Of a stretch of 64,000 nt of DNA, positions 60,600 to 64,000 are shown one piece after another. The notes beneath the pieces are model-generated. The model saw only the letters and a program-made list of their open reading frames with translations, did no database searches and had not been told where the DNA came from. Each line of letters starts with the position of its first letter. Positions within the stretch are counted from its first letter, which is position 1. The position numbers and the translations under genes were made by a program. This DNA comes from Methyloversatilis sp. (lineage in GTDB: Bacteria > Pseudomonadota > Gammaproteobacteria > Burkholderiales > Rhodocyclaceae): contig JAEUNO010000006.1 in assembly GCA_016791045.1 (NCBI GenBank), positions 1 through 64,000 of the forward strand. Reading direction: 5' to 3'.

Positions 60600-61367
60600 T
60601 CAGAAGTCGAAAACATGATTGTTGCGCAACATGCGGGGTTGGAGTGCGCCCAATGTTTCGGCGATCTCCCGCATGGTCATGATCATCTGGCTCGGTTTCA
60701 GATGTGTGATGTAGATTTCGGCCGGGTGTTCGAGTTTCTGGAGCTCGCTTGCCAGCATGTCCGGACACAGGTGGCGCGACATCACCGCCAGCTGGCGGTC
60801 ACGGTCCGGAAAGGCGGTTTCGATGATGAGATAGCGCAGGTCGGGCAGTGCGTTGACCGCCGACCAGAATTCGTCACACACCGTGGTGTCGCCGGAAAAC
60901 GCCAGCGTGCCACCGGTCGAACGCACGGCGTAGCCGACCGCCGGAACGGTGTGCTGCGCGGGCAGCACCCGGATGGCGCGGCCACCCAGCTCGATCTCGT
61001 CGCCGATACGCAGTTCGCGAAAGCGCATGAACGGCTTCTCGGCCGACGGAATTTCGGTGAAATCAGGCCAGATCGACCAGTTGAAGATGTGGCGACGCAG
61101 CACTTCGAGCGTCGGACCGGTGGTCCATACGGTCAGCGGCGTGTCGCGCAACTCACCTACGGTATCGACCATCAGCGGCAGACAGGCGATGTGATCGAGA
61201 TGGCTGTGCGTGACGAACACATGATCAATGCGCGAAAGCTCGGCGATCGAAAGGTCACCCACGCCGGTACCGGCGTCGATCAGGATGTCGTTGTCCACGA
61301 GCAGCGAGGTGGTGCGCAGATTCGCACCACCGATACCGCCACTGCAACCGAGCACCCGTATCCTCAT
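60600..61367 (-). CDS. Class II 3',5'-cyclic-nucleotide phosphodiesterase (MBL fold)
   Basis: A 255-aa metallo-beta-lactamase-fold hydrolase. H54-S-H56-L-D58-H59 (THSHLDHIACLPLMVD) matches the HxHLDH signature of class II cyclic-nucleotide phosphodiesterases (yeast PDE1, CpdP). Further metal ligands: PAQHTVPAVGYAV, FSGDTTVCDEFW, IIETAFPD and YITHLKPSQM. ATG 61367 is used; TTG one codon upstream is unlikely. It starts 21 bp after the cyclase gene, so cyclic-nucleotide synthesis and breakdown look co-expressed. Alternatively a generic MBL hydrolase. Confidence 0.85.
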   Translation of the reverse strand: MRIRVLGCSGGIGGANLRTTSLLVDNDILIDAGTGVGDLSIAELSRIDHVFVTHSHLDHIACLPLMVDTVGELRDTPLTVWTTGPTLEVLRRHIFNWSIWPDFTEIPSAEKPFMRFRELRIGDEIELGGRAIRVLPAQHTVPAVGYAVRSTGGTLAFSGDTTVCDEFWSAVNALPDLRYLIIETAFPDRDRQLAVMSRHLCPDMLASELQKLEHPAEIYITHLKPSQMIMTMREIAETLGALQPRMLRNNHVFDF

Positions 61368-61388
61368 CAATTCCTGGTCCAGAAAACA

Positions 61389-63626
61389 CTACTTCGTTTC
61401 AAAGGTCCGCACGCCATCCCAGTCCTTGCCGGGCGGGTGGCGGCGGTAGTCGGCGATCTGTTCGGCGTACAGCCGGTACAGCCCGCAGTCGGGCGCGATG
61501 CGCTGCAGGTTGAACAGCGTCAGTTCAGCCTGATCCCACTCCTGACCGCGGAACTGTCGCAATGCGAGATTCCACAGTTTCAGTTCCTCGACCCGACTGC
61601 GGTCGAATTCGCTTTCGAAGGCGAGCGGCTCGAAAATCGATACCGGCTCGTCCTTGCCCTTCACCCGGACCCGGTCGATTTCGCGAAAGACGACATCCTT
61701 GACCGCACGTCGCGTCGCCTCCCCAACCAGCACGCCCACACCGTACTGCTTGGTCAGTCCCTCGAGGCGGGACGCCAGATTCACCGCATCGCCCATGACA
61801 GTATAGGCTTTGCGTACCGGTGACCCCATGTCGCCGACCGTCATCGGGCCGGTGTTCAAACCCACACCTATCTTCAGTTCCGGCCAGCCGCGCGCCATCA
61901 GGGAGCGATTCAGTTCAGCCAGCGCCGCATGCATGCGCAGCGCAGCGGCGACCGCGTGCCGGGCATGCTCGGGGTCATCCACCGGCGCACCCCAGAACGC
62001 CATGATGGCGTCGCCGATGTACTTGTCGAGCGTCCCACGCTGATCCTGAATCACCGCGGTCATTGCGCCCAGGTAATCGTTCATGAGCTGCGTCAATTGT
62101 TTCGGTTCGAGGCCTTCCGAAATGCTGGTAAAGCCACGGATGTCCGAAAAAAGCACGGTCAGCTCGGCATTGCGCCCCTCCATGGTGTAGTGCTCGGGGT
62201 TGCGGCTCATTTCCTCGACCAGTTCGGGCGGCACGTACTGCCCGAACATGCGGGTGAACTGACGCTTCGACCGTGACTCGAAGAAGTAGCCGTACGACAT
62301 GTTAAGCGCATACAGCCCGACGACGAGCAGCACCGATGCCGCCAGCGGCAGAACGAAGTCGGCAAACTGCCAGAACGCGAAGTTCATGCCGACCAGTGCG
62401 AGCAACGCCCCCCCGGCAAGCAGCGTCGCGTACTGGGGCGACAGACGTGGCAGCGACCAGATCAGCAGGCCGCCGATCACGAGCAGCACCACCACATCGA
62501 ACCCGGTGACGTACTGCGGACGATGCTTGATGCGGCCGTCCAGCATGCCGGCGATCAGGTTGGCGTGAATTTCCACGCCCGGATAGGTACTGCCGACCGG
62601 CGTGGCGCGCAGATCAAGCAGCCCGGGTGCGGTGGTGCCCAGCAAGGCAATGCGCCCCTTCAATGCATCGACCGGCGTGCGGCCGGCCAGTACATCCGCC
62701 AGCGAGTGGTACGCAAAACTGCCTTGCAGGCCGCGATACGGAATCAGCGCGGCAACGTTCTCGTCGACCGGCACCCGCAAGGTGCCCATGCTGGTCGTCA
62801 TTTCCAGCCATTCGAGACCGGCGTAGTCCCGGCTGGCCGAAGAGAAAAAGCCGCTTTCGGCGTATCCGGGTGCCAGCTTCGGACTGCCGAGCAGCGTTCG
62901 GACAATGGCGAGCGACAGCGATTCGTAATAGGCGCCCTGGTGCTCGACCAGCATGGGCACGCGCCGGTTCAGACCGTCGAAATCGGGCAGCGGATTGAAG
63001 TGGCCGGCGCCGAGCGCCTCCTGCTGGAAGCGCGGGAGATTGGCACCAAAGCTGTTGAAGGTCGCAAACGCGATGTTGCGGCCACGAAAGGTGCCGGCCG
63101 GCAAGACGGGCTCCGGCAGCGCACCGCTGTTCAGGCCGTCTTCGCGGTTGCCGAAGTAGTAGCCCAGCAGGACCGGCCGGTTCTTGAGAGAGGCCGCGAA
63201 GCGCTGGTCGTAATCGAGCTGCGGCCTCAGCGTGTCGAGCGATGCACGGAAATCGGCGTTGTCGGCCAGCGCGCCTTGCGCCAGCCTTTCCAGCGCCGGC
63301 AGCCCGGAACTGGTGTCCGGCTCGGCAAAAACGACGTCGACGCCGAGCAGGCTGACGCCGTAGCGGTCAAACAGCAGATCCATCAGCACGGCCAGCCGTT
63401 CCCGTCCCCATGGCCAGCGCCCGACTTCGGTCAGCGACTTCTCGTCGATGTCGAGAATGACCACCCGGTCATCGATGCCGCCCGGCATCGTCAGCGACAA
63501 CTTGGTGTCGTAGGCGATGTGATCAAGGTTGCCCAGCACCGGAATCTGGTACAGGCGGGCGGCGTGGCCGAGCAGGATCAGCAGGAACAGCAGGCCGATG
63601 CCGTAGCGCAGCGCGTTCTGGTTCAT
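61389..63626 (-). CDS. CHASE2-domain class III adenylate/guanylate cyclase
   Basis: A 745-aa membrane cyclase. TM helix about 7-22, periplasmic CHASE2 sensor (about 30-370; IDDRVVILDIDEKSLTEVGR, KGRIALLGTTAPGLLDLRAT), three TM helices (about 376-445), then the cyclase domain (480-660). Metal ligands Asp495 (LFSDIRGFTS) and Asp539 (DKYIGDAIMAFWG), transition-state Asn616/Arg620 (GDAVNLASRLE). Lys535 and Thr609 suit ATP over GTP in bacterial class III enzymes (inference). Gene order: FHA protein, cyclase, phosphodiesterase, PilB-like ATPase, HD-GYP on one strand. Confidence 0.92.
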   Translation of the reverse strand: MNQNALRYGIGLLFLLILLGHAARLYQIPVLGNLDHIAYDTKLSLTMPGGIDDRVVILDIDEKSLTEVGRWPWGRERLAVLMDLLFDRYGVSLLGVDVVFAEPDTSSGLPALERLAQGALADNADFRASLDTLRPQLDYDQRFAASLKNRPVLLGYYFGNREDGLNSGALPEPVLPAGTFRGRNIAFATFNSFGANLPRFQQEALGAGHFNPLPDFDGLNRRVPMLVEHQGAYYESLSLAIVRTLLGSPKLAPGYAESGFFSSASRDYAGLEWLEMTTSMGTLRVPVDENVAALIPYRGLQGSFAYHSLADVLAGRTPVDALKGRIALLGTTAPGLLDLRATPVGSTYPGVEIHANLIAGMLDGRIKHRPQYVTGFDVVVLLVIGGLLIWSLPRLSPQYATLLAGGALLALVGMNFAFWQFADFVLPLAASVLLVVGLYALNMSYGYFFESRSKRQFTRMFGQYVPPELVEEMSRNPEHYTMEGRNAELTVLFSDIRGFTSISEGLEPKQLTQLMNDYLGAMTAVIQDQRGTLDKYIGDAIMAFWGAPVDDPEHARHAVAAALRMHAALAELNRSLMARGWPELKIGVGLNTGPMTVGDMGSPVRKAYTVMGDAVNLASRLEGLTKQYGVGVLVGEATRRAVKDVVFREIDRVRVKGKDEPVSIFEPLAFESEFDRSRVEELKLWNLALRQFRGQEWDQAELTLFNLQRIAPDCGLYRLYAEQIADYRRHPPGKDWDGVRTFETK

Positions 63627-63743
63627 TGCGGACGTCCGGGAACGCACCCCGACCCGGGCCGCGCCTCATCCGGCGCAAGCCCTGCGGGGCGGCGGACGGC
63701 AGGCGCCGGACGCGGCAGCATGACAGGCTCGGATCGGGCGTCG

Positions 63744-64000
63744 TCAGCGCTTGATGAAGAACTCCATCTTCACACCGGCAATTTCGATCACGTCGTGATC
63801 CTCGAGCGGGTGCGCCTGGGCATCGAGCTGGCGACCATTGACGACCGGCATGTTCGCGCCTTCGACGTGGGTGATGAAATAACCCTGCGGACGGCGTGTG
63901 ATGACGGCGACCTGCAGCCCCGGTTTGCCGAGGGTGGTCAGCGTCTTCGTCAATTCAAGTTCGCGCCCGGCGTTGGCACCGTTGAGAATCTGGATCGCAC
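63744..64000 (-). CDS. FHA-domain protein (N-terminus beyond window)
   Basis: Partial gene; its 5' end lies past base 64000. The visible 85 residues read through from the edge (AIQILNGANAGRELELTKTL) to a C-terminal VEFFIKR-like end (VKMEFFIKR) and form most of an FHA fold: RxxN-like PVVNGRQL, HPLEDHDVIEIAGVKMEF. FHA domains bind phosphothreonine peptides. FHA proteins paired with CHASE2 cyclases are known elsewhere in betaproteobacteria (recollection). Gap to the cyclase is 117 bp with no clear signals. Confidence 0.8.
   Translation of the reverse strand, partial: AIQILNGANAGRELELTKTLTTLGKPGLQVAVITRRPQGYFITHVEGANMPVVNGRQLDAQAHPLEDHDVIEIAGVKMEFFIKR

Overview
The window reads as one contiguous piece of a high-GC betaproteobacterial chromosome. 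Gene content and order fit Betaproteobacteria: rpsP-rimM-trmD-rplS, xseB-ispA-dxs, ilvB-ilvN-ilvC-(pssA)-leuA, sigma factor-DUF3619-DUF3106-RDD, lptF/lptG divergent from pepA-holC-valS. A Rhodocyclales-like organism such as Methyloversatilis or a relative is my best guess; the genus is not proven by anything I can see. No tRNA, rRNA, CRISPR array, prophage or insertion sequence was found. Mobile-type DNA is limited to three clusters of palindromic REP/BIME repeats (about 58-302, 11733-11912 and 48181-48475).

Region by region. 1-3.4 kb: REP array, ModE-like regulator divergent from an isochorismatase-family hydrolase, OhrR, YegP. 3.4-8.1 kb: nitric-oxide detoxification, with qNOR (norB) and the RIC repair protein in one operon, divergent from the sigma54 activator NorR; a -24/-12 promoter and three GT-N7-AC NorR boxes lie between them. 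8.3-19.1 kb: a large transglutaminase/DUF2126 protein, a second REP cluster, an Old Yellow Enzyme, an alcohol dehydrogenase with a divergent LysR regulator, a sulfurtransferase, small proteins, a DMT transporter and a Rieske oxygenase. 19.3-24.5 kb: isoprenoid (ispA, dxs) and ribosome/tRNA-maturation operons converging on a shared terminator. 24.5-31.8 kb: hybrid histidine kinase with a periplasmic binding protein, pyrF, a PilZ-like protein, YihY, WrbA, DUF2069. 31.8-38 kb: branched-chain amino-acid synthesis, including a predicted leucine-rich leader peptide before leuA. 38-48.1 kb: a sigma factor with a possible membrane anti-sigma partner, LPS export permeases, pepA, holC, a tetrad-repeat protein and valS. 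48.1-55.7 kb: third REP cluster, TusA, BepA-like protease, a response regulator, moaC, CYTH-CHAD, SixA, a serine hydrolase and a membrane methyltransferase-like protein. 55.7-64 kb: a type IV pilin with its own sigma54 promoter, then a same-strand block of GAF-HD-GYP, GAF-PilB-like ATPase, a class II cyclic-nucleotide phosphodiesterase, a CHASE2 cyclase and an FHA protein cut by the window edge.

Main points of interest: (i) the signalling block at 55.7-64 kb, where a cyclase and a cyclic-nucleotide phosphodiesterase sit next to two GAF proteins with partial NKFDE motifs, one of them a pilus/secretion ATPase; (ii) a possibly leaderless leucine-rich leader ORF before leuA; (iii) two genes, rimM and a sigma factor, whose best-supported start codon is CTG; (iv) an 18-copy four-residue repeat in the protein between holC and valS; (v) a well-resolved NorR/sigma54 control region. 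Function calls rest on motif recognition and remembered family features; no database search was run.
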